Position numbers and translations under genes: made by a program | The notes under the pieces: model-generated | The model's input: only the letters and a program-made list of their open reading frames with translations | What the model was told of the DNA's origin: nothing | Database searches by the model: none | Assembly (NCBI GenBank): GCA_963629575.1 | Contig: CAVGIM010000027.1 | Location: forward strand, 1-36,982 | Length of the DNA stretch: 36,982 bases | From: Hallerella sp963629575 | GTDB lineage: Bacteria; Fibrobacterota; Fibrobacteria; Fibrobacterales; Fibrobacteraceae | Direction: 5' to 3' | Part shown: positions 1 to 8,372 of the stretch, in pieces | Layout of the letters: each line of letters starts with the position of its first letter | How positions within the stretch are numbered: the stretch's first letter is position 1

Positions 1-38
1 AGCCACTGGAGTTTCAAATTCCGAGATAAACCAACCAT
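1..38 (-). CDS. Start of a further BREX-operon gene, cut by window edge (brxA expected)
   Basis: One base after the pglZ stop an ATG opens a frame that stays open to the window edge and reads MVGLSRNLKLQW. The TAA-G-ATG junction suggests translational coupling to pglZ. In type 3 BREX operons the gene after pglZ is normally brxA (DUF1819). The assignment rests on position only, because twelve residues are too few to identify a family. The gene is partial at its 3' end. Confidence 0.5.
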   Translation of the reverse strand, partial: MVGLSRNLKLQW

Positions 39-39
39 C

Positions 40-1503
40 TTAGCCATTGTTCTGTACCGCCTTTATCTTGATAAACGGAACAACGACTTCATCGATTGTC
101 ATTCCGCCGTGGGTCATTACCTGTTCACCGGAGTTATCGAGTGATGCATCCGTATTGCAGATTAAGTAATCATATTCCTTCGGAAGATAATACTTCGGAT
201 ACTCGATCAGTCCAAACCTGTCTGCCAACTTTGTCTTGTCAGCAAAGTCCTTCAGCACCACCATGCGGTGGCTCTTTGTTTCAATATCGACACCTGCTCC
301 GACCAATCTTCCGATTCCGTTGCACAGCGTGTTGCCATGGTCTGCCGTTATATACACATCAAAATCTTTTGACAGCAGACGATCTGTTAGTTGCCGGAGC
401 TTGCCTTCATCGGAAAGCACAGATATATCGTTATACATTCCGAGCCGTCCCTGCGGCTGTGCGTGTACCATGTCATCCACGTCATTGATGATGACGGCAC
501 CACAGCGGACAGAATTACCGAATTCCGTATCGTACCCGCGGGAATAGCCAATCTGACTGTCAGCGTATCCAAGAGATTTGGCGCACTCAGTGAATTCCAC
601 TTTTTCCTTGCTCTGAACCCATGGTGCGATCAGCTGGCTCGGGAACTTGTTCGACAACAGGCATTGCCTCGATATGGATGTAGTGCTCGGAATCATTGCA
701 AATGCTGCTTCCTGCTCATATTGCACGCCACCAAAGGATTGAGAGATAATGCTCCAATCAAATTCCGACATGCCATCCATGACAATAATTGCAAACTTCT
801 CACTTTGTCCATGCATGTACTCCATCGCACGGCTCACCAGTACAGGCGTATCACGGTCAATCTTAGAAGACAACGTACCGAATGACTTGAGTACATATCC
901 TTGGAATAGCCGGTTGATTTCGCTTGTGTCAATATTTAGCCCATATTGGACGGAATATCGGTCAATCTGTGCTTTTTCCTCCGCAATATGAAACCAGTCA
1001 CGGTAAGATGGACTACTCTTTGCTTTTTGGAGTATGTACTCCAATTCTGTATGGAAATATCGAAGCAGGTTATTCTTGCCATAAACAACCGTCTCAAAAA
1101 ACTTTTCCGTCTGCTCTGTCGTGGTCAGATTATCAAAATTCTTTGCAATGACCATCGTCAGCAGCTCCAGATCCATTTTGGATTTATGGTGCAGAACATC
1201 GAAATTCAATTTAGGAAAGAGTGCCCTAAGCGAAACTGTGTATGCTGTAAAACGCGTCAGAATATCATAGGGAATATATGCCTTGCCATAACTCATTACT
1301 GCAAGCTTTTCATTCCCAGATTTCACTTTCTGCTCATATCCGATACGGAAGCTGAGATCATCCTGATACTCGACTACTTCAAATCCGTGTTCTGCAAAAG
1401 CACTACTGTAAGCTGCGATACGATTCAGGCGATCCGCATCGTTTATCCATATGAGATTTGCATATGCTGCCGGGGAATTCCCGTACACATACTCTCCAAA
1501 CAT
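40..1503 (-). CDS. pglZ: PglZ, BREX alkaline-phosphatase-superfamily protein
   Basis: The 487-residue protein has the C-terminal PglZ domain of the alkaline phosphatase superfamily. Metal-site style motifs are VMDGMSEFDW (residues 241-250), the serine-rich PSTTSISRQ segment (about 272-280), TADHGN (386-391) and a late THGG before EVVVPF. PglZ is a core BREX component needed for defence; its catalytic role is not settled. Some PglZ proteins are longer, so this is a compact version, but the start is well supported by GGAGG eight bases upstream of the ATG. It lies three bases after the SNF2 helicase stop in the same operon. Confidence 0.9.
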   Translation of the reverse strand: MFGEYVYGNSPAAYANLIWINDADRLNRIAAYSSAFAEHGFEVVEYQDDLSFRIGYEQKVKSGNEKLAVMSYGKAYIPYDILTRFTAYTVSLRALFPKLNFDVLHHKSKMDLELLTMVIAKNFDNLTTTEQTEKFFETVVYGKNNLLRYFHTELEYILQKAKSSPSYRDWFHIAEEKAQIDRYSVQYGLNIDTSEINRLFQGYVLKSFGTLSSKIDRDTPVLVSRAMEYMHGQSEKFAIIVMDGMSEFDWSIISQSFGGVQYEQEAAFAMIPSTTSISRQCLLSNKFPSQLIAPWVQSKEKVEFTECAKSLGYADSQIGYSRGYDTEFGNSVRCGAVIINDVDDMVHAQPQGRLGMYNDISVLSDEGKLRQLTDRLLSKDFDVYITADHGNTLCNGIGRLVGAGVDIETKSHRMVVLKDFADKTKLADRFGLIEYPKYYLPKEYDYLICNTDASLDNSGEQVMTHGGMTIDEVVVPFIKIKAVQNNG

Positions 1504-1506
1504 TGC

Positions 1507-4179
1507 TTACGCCTCCAATCGAATCAATATCATCAGCCGAAAATCCGGGAGCACGGTTCCACTGCGTTTGTGCTCTTCTTCAATCTCTCGTTCCTCGCGG
1601 TCGAGCTTTGCAATTCTCGAACGGCGAATGTTCTCTATGCCGATATGCCCTGCGGCTTCTCTGCGAAGAGACAGCGCATACTTATACTTCTCATACTGTT
1701 CAGTGCTACGCTTTGTCTGCTTTTCCTTTAGTTCAACAAATGTGTTGTAAGCAAAGTCCATGCAGATCTCCTGCAAGCGCTGATAGTCCTCTTCCGAAAG
1801 ATTGGGTACCATCCGGCAATCCAGCCGACTGCTTCCATCAAGGAACACATCCATGATTTTGCTGCCGGCCATAGGGCGCAGCACATACGACTCATTCACA
1901 AAAATCGGAATAATGCGCTTGTCCTGCGTATCCTCGGAAACAGAAAGCTCCCAGAGCATGAAGTAGCCGGTCTCATTTGGGAAGTTACGAATACCAACCG
2001 ACAGAAGCTGTCCTGTGCGGTCTTGTACAATACTGCCGCAGAGATGTTTTGTAATCATCTCGTCGTTGATACTGATCCTGTCGATAAGCGTCAAGTCGTT
2101 TCCTTTCCAGGACTCATAGTAGGCAAGCATCTGACGCAGAGCAGTATCTACATCAAAGTTTGATTCCTTGCCGACCAGTTGCGTCAAGTCTTTCTCTTCA
2201 TGGAGAATATCCTTGTACTTAAGAGCATTCTCCGCCTGTTGGCGCATTTCCTTCTCTACGGAGTAAATATTCTGTTCAATGCGGGAAACGTGTCCGATAG
2301 AGCTCATGTAGGCATCCGTAAAATCACATTCTGCCACTTCGCTGTCCAAGACATCAGAGTATTTATCTACGCCAAGCTCTTTCATGATGACAGAGAGTTT
2401 TTCTTCCAACACTTCACGAACACGGCTTTCCACCGTGTCACCGATAATCATGTTATAAATATGGACATCTCGCTGCTGACCAATACGGTCCGCACGACCG
2501 CAGCGCTGCTCGATCTTCATCGGGTTCCACGGCAGATCATAGTTGATGATGATGTTCGCGAACTGCAAGTTCAGACCTTCTCCACCGGCATCCGTTGAAA
2601 TGAAGATGCCTGTGCTCGTCTTGAACTCATTAAGAGCATTATTACGCTCTTCGATGTCCATGCTACCATTCAGAACACTAACTGAGTAGCCTCTGGATTC
2701 CAGCAATTCCTTCAGATAAACCTGTGTACCAACAAACTCCGTGAACAGAATAATCTTCTGTGCCGGATCTTCGCTTTGAAGCTCGTCAATCGTATCAAAG
2801 AGAGCATCAACCTTAACATCATGATGCTGAAACGCTGCCTGTTTTGCCGTGGAGATAATCATTTTCAGCTCTTCAATTTCGGCAGTACGATCAAGGGATA
2901 TTGCTTCCGTAGCATCCGCATCGCCGTCTTCAATATCACGCTCATCCAAATCAGCTTCACTCATAGTATTTGCGCGTGTCTCTTCTTCGAGGAGCACATG
3001 CAGACGGCGCTCCAAACTTTGGCGTACCGCAGCCGTGCTGCTTGTCACCATGCGCTGCATAATAATCATGAGGAAGATAAGGCACATGTTCTTCTTGCGA
3101 TTTCGACGTACCTTATCATAGGTTTTGGAGACATAGGAGCTTACCATTTCGTACAGTTGTCGCTGAAGTGAATGACGCTCATCCCAATGAAGTTCCACCA
3201 AATGCGTATATCTCTTCTTAAAAAGCAGATTACCGTTATTGTCGATGGCTTCTCGCTTTTCGGAGCGAATCAGATATGGCGCAACCTGTTCCTTGACGAT
3301 AGATTTGTAGTTTGGGAACGCCTGCTCGTCAAGCAGACGTACCAAGCGAAGAAACGGCTCTGTTTTACCGTTATGTGGCGTCGCCGTCAGCAAAAGCAAA
3401 TACGGGCTTGCCTGTGAAAGCAAATATCCCAGTTTATAGCGTGCTACATCACTTGAAGAGCCAGCCACGCGGTGAGCCTCATCAATGATAATCAAATCCC
3501 ATCCACTATTGATGATGGCTTCTATGCGCTCTTGATTATATTTCTCAACCCGCTCGTCCGACCAACCGGCATGCTTTTCCAATGGTTTGATGGAATCCAT
3601 GGGGGAAATGACCTGATCGAATTGACCATACACATCCTCGTTATCGGTAAGACGGCGTATAGTATCGAAATCCGACGGAAGGATAACCTGAAACTTCTCA
3701 TGGAACTTCTCCTGCATTTCTACAGACCACTGGCTGACAAGTCCGGTAGGGCATACGACAAGAATTCGTGTGATGAGTCCGCGGGCTTTCAGCTCCTTGA
3801 TAATCATGCCTGCCTCGATGGTCTTACCAAGACCGACTTCATCTGCGAGAATGTAGCGAATATTGCGCGTTTCCAGTGCCCGCTCCAGCACATGTAGCTG
3901 ATGCGGAAGCGGAATCACGCCACTGGAGAGGGCGGAAAGAACACCGGCGGATGTCTCGTTTTTGATTTTGGAGAGCAACGTAACATAGCGCAGATAGTTT
4001 TCATCCAGCTGTGCTTCGTTGCCTCTCATCTTTAATTGTTCGCTGGTCGCCTTGTACACCCTACCATCGGCAGGATTGAACACCTTATAGGACGTATAGC
4101 CCCAGAGTTCAATCCGCTCTATGACTTGTACATTTGCGCCGGTCGCAGTATCAAAAACGAAATCTCCGATATTAAACAT
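1507..4179 (-). CDS. brxHII: BrxHII-type SNF2/HepA-like helicase of BREX type 3
   Basis: The 890-residue protein is a superfamily 2 SNF2/RapA-like DNA translocase. Motif I is LADEVGLGKT (residues 111-120), the Walker B box is IIDEAH (231-236), motif III is LTATPHNGK, and the C-terminal helicase lobe contains STDAGGEGLNLQ and the QRCGRADRIGQ arginine-finger motif. The C-terminal third is rich in charged helical sequence. GAGGTG seven bases upstream supports the ATG. In type 3 BREX a helicase of this kind sits directly before pglZ, as here. The gene separates the Kiwa/Gabija-like insert from pglZ. A stand-alone HepA-like helicase is the alternative reading, but context favours BrxHII. Confidence 0.85.
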   Translation of the reverse strand: MFNIGDFVFDTATGANVQVIERIELWGYTSYKVFNPADGRVYKATSEQLKMRGNEAQLDENYLRYVTLLSKIKNETSAGVLSALSSGVIPLPHQLHVLERALETRNIRYILADEVGLGKTIEAGMIIKELKARGLITRILVVCPTGLVSQWSVEMQEKFHEKFQVILPSDFDTIRRLTDNEDVYGQFDQVISPMDSIKPLEKHAGWSDERVEKYNQERIEAIINSGWDLIIIDEAHRVAGSSSDVARYKLGYLLSQASPYLLLLTATPHNGKTEPFLRLVRLLDEQAFPNYKSIVKEQVAPYLIRSEKREAIDNNGNLLFKKRYTHLVELHWDERHSLQRQLYEMVSSYVSKTYDKVRRNRKKNMCLIFLMIIMQRMVTSSTAAVRQSLERRLHVLLEEETRANTMSEADLDERDIEDGDADATEAISLDRTAEIEELKMIISTAKQAAFQHHDVKVDALFDTIDELQSEDPAQKIILFTEFVGTQVYLKELLESRGYSVSVLNGSMDIEERNNALNEFKTSTGIFISTDAGGEGLNLQFANIIINYDLPWNPMKIEQRCGRADRIGQQRDVHIYNMIIGDTVESRVREVLEEKLSVIMKELGVDKYSDVLDSEVAECDFTDAYMSSIGHVSRIEQNIYSVEKEMRQQAENALKYKDILHEEKDLTQLVGKESNFDVDTALRQMLAYYESWKGNDLTLIDRISINDEMITKHLCGSIVQDRTGQLLSVGIRNFPNETGYFMLWELSVSEDTQDKRIIPIFVNESYVLRPMAGSKIMDVFLDGSSRLDCRMVPNLSEEDYQRLQEICMDFAYNTFVELKEKQTKRSTEQYEKYKYALSLRREAAGHIGIENIRRSRIAKLDREEREIEEEHKRSGTVLPDFRLMILIRLEA

Positions 4180-4191
4180 TCTTACTTCACC

Positions 4192-5310
4192 TCAACTGCA
4201 AGTGTATTTTTCAGCCGCAATCTCTTGTTCTCCAAGTGTTATCTTGCACTTTTCAAATCCGGCTGCACCGAATAATGAATCTATAACAATAGCATTGCTA
4301 TATTTGGCTCTTGTTACCGCAACATAGTATTTTTCAGGAGCTTTAAGCTTTTTTCCATGAAGAAAATCAGCAAATGCTTTGTTGGCATAAATTAAGCAGC
4401 GAGGATATGTTTTTCCTTTACACTCGCCAAAATTCACGACATTATATCCACATGTATCGACTGTATTTTTATTGAATCTAAGTTCCTGCGGCAAGAAGAA
4501 CTCAAAGTACTTAGAAGCATCTTCCTTTGCAATCAAGAATACTCCGTCATGCCCTGTTTCTTCTGTCATATTCGATGTGATGTTTTTATCGTTCGGATAT
4601 ACACGGTTTGCAAAACTGCAAATCTGAGAATTAAAGCGCCTGCTACACAGCGACTCTTGAATCACCACAATGTTTTTTCTTTGAAGCTCCTGAAAAAAAG
4701 CAAAGATGTTTTTCCCGGATTTTTTTTTGTTGGTTCTTGTGCTGTGTGTCTGGAATGTCGCTTGCTTGTTATCTCCTACGCATACAACAGACATATCTAA
4801 AGCAAAAAGCTTCTCTAAAATCTCGATATCACGTCCAGCTAAATCTTGAACTTCATCTATATAGATTGATGAATATGTCTTTGCCAAACGCAAGAAGACT
4901 TTATGCTCACTCCGTTCATCAAGCAGCAGTATCAAATTGCTTGCTTCTTCAGAACGAACATTATCTGAATCGGTAATATAACGCTTTGCTGTGCCTGCAA
5001 GAGCATAATTACGCGAATGTTCCAGCGAGAAATCGAGAGAAACTAGTTTGTTTATACCAGTTATATACGTCTGATATGGTTTTATCAGTTCCTTCAAGAG
5101 AAACTGATACCATGTATAGATGACTATGCCAACCGGTAATACGCCATAATTCTGCGCTTCTAATTCTGCGCGGATAGCCTCCGCACCTCTGTTTGTGTAT
5201 GTGACCATAAGGACACGAGCACACTCATTTTCTCGTATTTCCTCAAGTGCTTCGCAACATATTCCATATGTTTTTCCTGCTCCAGCAGCGGCCAATCTAA
5301 CAGTATTCAT
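4192..5310 (-). CDS. gajB: Compact UvrD-like helicase, GajB-like (Gabija partner)
   Basis: The 372-residue superfamily 1 helicase is related to UvrD/PcrA. Walker A is AAGAGKT at residues 8-14, almost at the N-terminus. The Walker B motif reads YIDEVQDLAG, followed by VGDNKQATF (motif III) and a C-terminal YYVAVTRAKYS (motif VI). It is shorter than UvrD and shorter than the well-studied GajB of about 494 residues, so accessory subdomains are probably reduced. The start overlaps the OLD nuclease stop by 14 bases and is preceded by AAGGAG, which indicates coupled translation. An OLD-TOPRIM nuclease followed by a UvrD helicase is the Gabija arrangement; a generic class 2 OLD/UvrD pair is the alternative. 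Confidence 0.72.
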   Translation of the reverse strand: MNTVRLAAAGAGKTYGICCEALEEIRENECARVLMVTYTNRGAEAIRAELEAQNYGVLPVGIVIYTWYQFLLKELIKPYQTYITGINKLVSLDFSLEHSRNYALAGTAKRYITDSDNVRSEEASNLILLLDERSEHKVFLRLAKTYSSIYIDEVQDLAGRDIEILEKLFALDMSVVCVGDNKQATFQTHSTRTNKKKSGKNIFAFFQELQRKNIVVIQESLCSRRFNSQICSFANRVYPNDKNITSNMTEETGHDGVFLIAKEDASKYFEFFLPQELRFNKNTVDTCGYNVVNFGECKGKTYPRCLIYANKAFADFLHGKKLKAPEKYYVAVTRAKYSNAIVIDSLFGAAGFEKCKITLGEQEIAAEKYTCS

Positions 5311-6919
5311 CTATCAGCTCCTTGATATACGCCGGATAATGAATACTGGTCTCCGAATCAAACACTCTCGCTGCCCATTCCGACTTGTTTTTGCTCATGA
5401 AGCCCAATATTCCATCGTAGTCTCTATTCATCAGTGATGTTTCGCATGAAATGACAGTCTTAAACTCTTCGGTTGGAACTCCGTTTTCATCACAGTTCAC
5501 AGCTAAAACAGAAGGTTCTATTGTGTTAAGAGCCTCATCCATCTCATAAAAGATTCTGATATACGGAGAGTCCTTGTACTCGCTGTATTTTTCGTCGATA
5601 TTCAAGGCTATATTGCCATCGTTATCCGTTACGACTGCAATTTTCTTTTTAAGAATTACAGCGATGTCGCAATAACGCTTGAACGCCAGAGAATCGACAG
5701 CTATGATATCAATCCCATTTTCACTCGGAAGGCAGCCTTTTTTATCCTTGTATGCTCGCTGAATGATAAGATCATCTGTAGGACCTTCTACGAGAACGAC
5801 TTTTTCAGCCAACACAAGGCGCAATGTATCGTATCCAGGAAGTTTCTTGAAATAGCTGATAGTCCCGTTCGGTAAATCTCGAAACGGCTTCACTTCGCCT
5901 TTTTCAACAAGAAGCAGATTCCCTAAATTCAGCTTATTTGCAATAAAGCTGCTATGCGTTGAGATAAATATCTGTTTTCCTTTGGTTGAAGAAACGCGAT
6001 GAACTAACTTTGCCATATTTGTGTGCGACAGACAGTTTTCCGGTTCCTCCATAAGAATCATGTTCACTTCTTCGGCATCATGAGCAATCGCAAGCTCAAC
6101 CTTTATTGTGTTTTGGGTCCCAAAACCGATTTGCTCAAATGGAATAGTATCAATCGAAATCGCCATCTGGCGCTTCCACTCATCCACATCATTTTCTCTA
6201 AGCTCAAGAGAAAATATTCTTCCATTAAGTGCTTGACCTTTCTTTAATTCCTCGTTGAGTTTTGTGATGGTGCCACTGTCGCTGAAGTTAGCACGTACTT
6301 TTCTATAGGCGATACTCAAATCGACCTGATCTTCAGGCGAAAGGTATTGCGTTATATTCTCCGAAACAAATCTATCCACCACACCAGTGTAATCTTTCCG
6401 TGTAGTATCAACAAAAACAGATTTTATAGGACAATAGCGGTAACTTACCGGCTCTCCACTGAAATATTTGCAATCGGCACGGTAGAATTCAACCGGTATA
6501 TCCTTCACTTCACCAGCTACAAGCATTTCTTTGTAAACGCGCTCATATTGGTTGTCAAATTCTGCGACTACGCGTATTCCGGCAATATCTTCACTTAATA
6601 AATTATTGCTGCCACTATAAAGCGCATCTCCATTGGCGCAATAAGCTTCCATGATTATTTTTGGCGGAGCAATCGGCTCATTGCCATTGAGGGAAGCTAT
6701 ATATGCATTGCGGACATCTATATTGAACATATTGTCCTTGATTTGCTTGCTAAACGCGTATCCGTTTAGCTTGCCGGAAGTTATGATTGATATAACCTCA
6801 AGAAGCGTGCTCTTACCAGCATCGTTTTCTCCTACAAAAACGTTGATGTCTGGGTTTATTGGGATGCACACATCCTTTAGCAACTTATAATTTTGTACTC
6901 GAATTTTGGATATTATCAC
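5297..6919 (-). CDS. gajA: OLD-family ATPase/TOPRIM nuclease, GajA-like
   Basis: The protein has an ABC-type ATPase domain followed by a TOPRIM nuclease domain. Visible motifs are Walker A GENDAGKS near residues 30-37, the Walker B region ILMEEPEN, a STHSS switch, and in the TOPRIM part LVEGPTDD and VVTDNDGN, which supply the acidic metal ligands. Length is about 540 residues, close to GajA (about 578). I chose GTG at 6919 because GGAGGG lies five bases upstream and because OLD proteins usually open right at this strand (IISKIRVQNY). ATG at 6946 is a longer alternative with a poor ribosome site. GajA nicks DNA and is controlled by nucleotide levels; that activity is inferred here from family membership. 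Confidence 0.78.
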   Translation of the reverse strand: MIISKIRVQNYKLLKDVCIPINPDINVFVGENDAGKSTLLEVISIITSGKLNGYAFSKQIKDNMFNIDVRNAYIASLNGNEPIAPPKIIMEAYCANGDALYSGSNNLLSEDIAGIRVVAEFDNQYERVYKEMLVAGEVKDIPVEFYRADCKYFSGEPVSYRYCPIKSVFVDTTRKDYTGVVDRFVSENITQYLSPEDQVDLSIAYRKVRANFSDSGTITKLNEELKKGQALNGRIFSLELRENDVDEWKRQMAISIDTIPFEQIGFGTQNTIKVELAIAHDAEEVNMILMEEPENCLSHTNMAKLVHRVSSTKGKQIFISTHSSFIANKLNLGNLLLVEKGEVKPFRDLPNGTISYFKKLPGYDTLRLVLAEKVVLVEGPTDDLIIQRAYKDKKGCLPSENGIDIIAVDSLAFKRYCDIAVILKKKIAVVTDNDGNIALNIDEKYSEYKDSPYIRIFYEMDEALNTIEPSVLAVNCDENGVPTEEFKTVISCETSLMNRDYDGILGFMSKNKSEWAARVFDSETSIHYPAYIKELIDEYC

Positions 6920-6953
6920 GTTGCCCTCCACCTTCAGTATACTCATTAACGCT

Positions 6954-7844
6954 TCACTGATTGGGAACCTTTCTTTTTGAGTTCGCCAAATATGTAATTT
7001 GCGAAAACGGTCCTTTATACGCTTCTTCGTCCAGGAAACCCAGAATCACCTTGATCTGCTCTTTATCATTTGGAATAACAATTTGCTTGTTTTTAACGGT
7101 AATAGTAATTCCAGATTTCTGAGCCAAGCGTTTGATTTCTATAGCCTGGTATTTTTTTAGAACTTCAGAATCGTTAATCGCGGCAATCTTCCTACGAATC
7201 GAAGAATTCGCCATCGTTTCAAAGCTTTCGGCGTTTTCAAAGCTCAAGCTCGCGTTAGAAGTGAATGAAGTCACTTCCTGCGTCGTTGCTGAGCGATAAT
7301 ATCCACTCAAGTCAAAGACCTGCCTTGCGTAATAGAAAGATGTGAATTGCAATTCCTCATCAGGCGCATAGAAGCAGTCTATTGAGTCTGAGATACTAAT
7401 CCCGTATGATTTTTCATGGCGAAAAGTATTATTTGACCAGAACAGGTTAAAGTTGGACGTGGAGATATACTGTTCTTTGCGGAAACGCTGAAAAGCAACA
7501 GAGAACTTTTCTGTATCACCTTCATCAACTTTTTCGCCTACAAATACAGCCTTAATAGGCGGATATTCTCCATTCGTTTTCTCATAAGCTGTAACTCCGA
7601 TAGGATTCCTGACTGCATCCTTTATCTCATCCGCCAACTGAAAATTGCTGATGTGTAGAATTTCGTCTTGTTCAGGCTTATATCTGCCATCAAATTCAAC
7701 TTTTTCTTTATCGGATGTTAGGCTTTGCACTGCTTCGGCAAATGTATGGCAGATTGATTTCTGCGTATCAACATCAATCTCAATCCTCATGATGGTGTTA
7801 TCGTTATCCGCACAAATAACCAATACTGAGCTATTTTCAAACAT
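6954..7844 (-). CDS. kwaB: KwaB-like DUF4868 protein (Kiwa defence)
   Basis: The 296-residue soluble protein has the features I associate with DUF4868/KwaB: a variable N-terminal half, a central segment YGISISDSIDCFYAPDEEL followed by a QVFDLSGYY core, a helical stretch with RRKIAAIND, and a C-terminal beta/alpha module ending in YLANSKRKV. KwaB is the DNA-binding partner in Kiwa. The ATG at 7844 shares one base with the kwaA stop (TGATG) and has GGAGGG upstream, so the two are translationally coupled. A GTG one codon earlier is possible. The family call is from pattern memory, not a search, but the preceding KwaA-like membrane protein supports it. Confidence 0.68.
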   Translation of the reverse strand: MFENSSVLVICADNDNTIMRIEIDVDTQKSICHTFAEAVQSLTSDKEKVEFDGRYKPEQDEILHISNFQLADEIKDAVRNPIGVTAYEKTNGEYPPIKAVFVGEKVDEGDTEKFSVAFQRFRKEQYISTSNFNLFWSNNTFRHEKSYGISISDSIDCFYAPDEELQFTSFYYARQVFDLSGYYRSATTQEVTSFTSNASLSFENAESFETMANSSIRRKIAAINDSEVLKKYQAIEIKRLAQKSGITITVKNKQIVIPNDKEQIKVILGFLDEEAYKGPFSQITYLANSKRKVPNQ

Positions 7845-8371
7845 CACATTCCCTCCACATCTTTCAGCAAAAATTCAAAAATACGGTTTACTCTTTTTAC
7901 TTCCTTAGCATTTCTGATTTTTCGCTTGCTTATCAAAACATATCCGGAAACACCATTCTGGGTACCAATCTGATAGAAATGATACCCACGTAAAAACAAA
8001 AACGGATTCGGAACCGCCGAGTTTACAAACGGAGCTACAAGTATAACAGCCGCAGGAATGGCGATAAATAGCAGCAAATTGCAATCATCTAATGTCATGC
8101 TAATGAACGGAAAGAGATAGGAAAAAATATATGCCACAATCCACGCATCATGTGGAGATACATCCGTAACATTTATCGTGATTGGTGGAAGGTTGCGTTT
8201 GCCGTAAGCAAACGCAACCAGCATCAACGCCATCAGCAAAATGGCCACGCAGATACAGATAACCGATACAGTCCATGTCTTCTTTTCGCAATACCAAACG
8301 ATTGCAAATACAATTAGGAGTGGAGCACCGGCAGACAGGTTATATATCCATTTCTGCATGATGTTTGGCAT
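7844..8371 (-). CDS. kwaA: KwaA-like four-helix membrane protein (Kiwa defence)
   Basis: The 175-residue protein has four hydrophobic segments at about residues 11-28, 33-56, 76-94 and 98-116, followed by a soluble tail containing NPFLFLRGYHFY and a basic C-terminal stretch. Four transmembrane segments, an acidic SPHDAW loop and the NP-x-L-x-L-x-GY tail fit KwaA, the membrane component of Kiwa that senses phage at the envelope. The start lies one base after the methyltransferase stop, with GGGGAG eight bases upstream inside that gene. Its stop is fused to the start of the DUF4868 gene. An unrelated four-helix membrane protein cannot be excluded without a search. Confidence 0.66.
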   Translation of the reverse strand: MPNIMQKWIYNLSAGAPLLIVFAIVWYCEKKTWTVSVICICVAILLMALMLVAFAYGKRNLPPITINVTDVSPHDAWIVAYIFSYLFPFISMTLDDCNLLLFIAIPAAVILVAPFVNSAVPNPFLFLRGYHFYQIGTQNGVSGYVLISKRKIRNAKEVKRVNRIFEFLLKDVEGM

Positions 8372-8372
8372 T

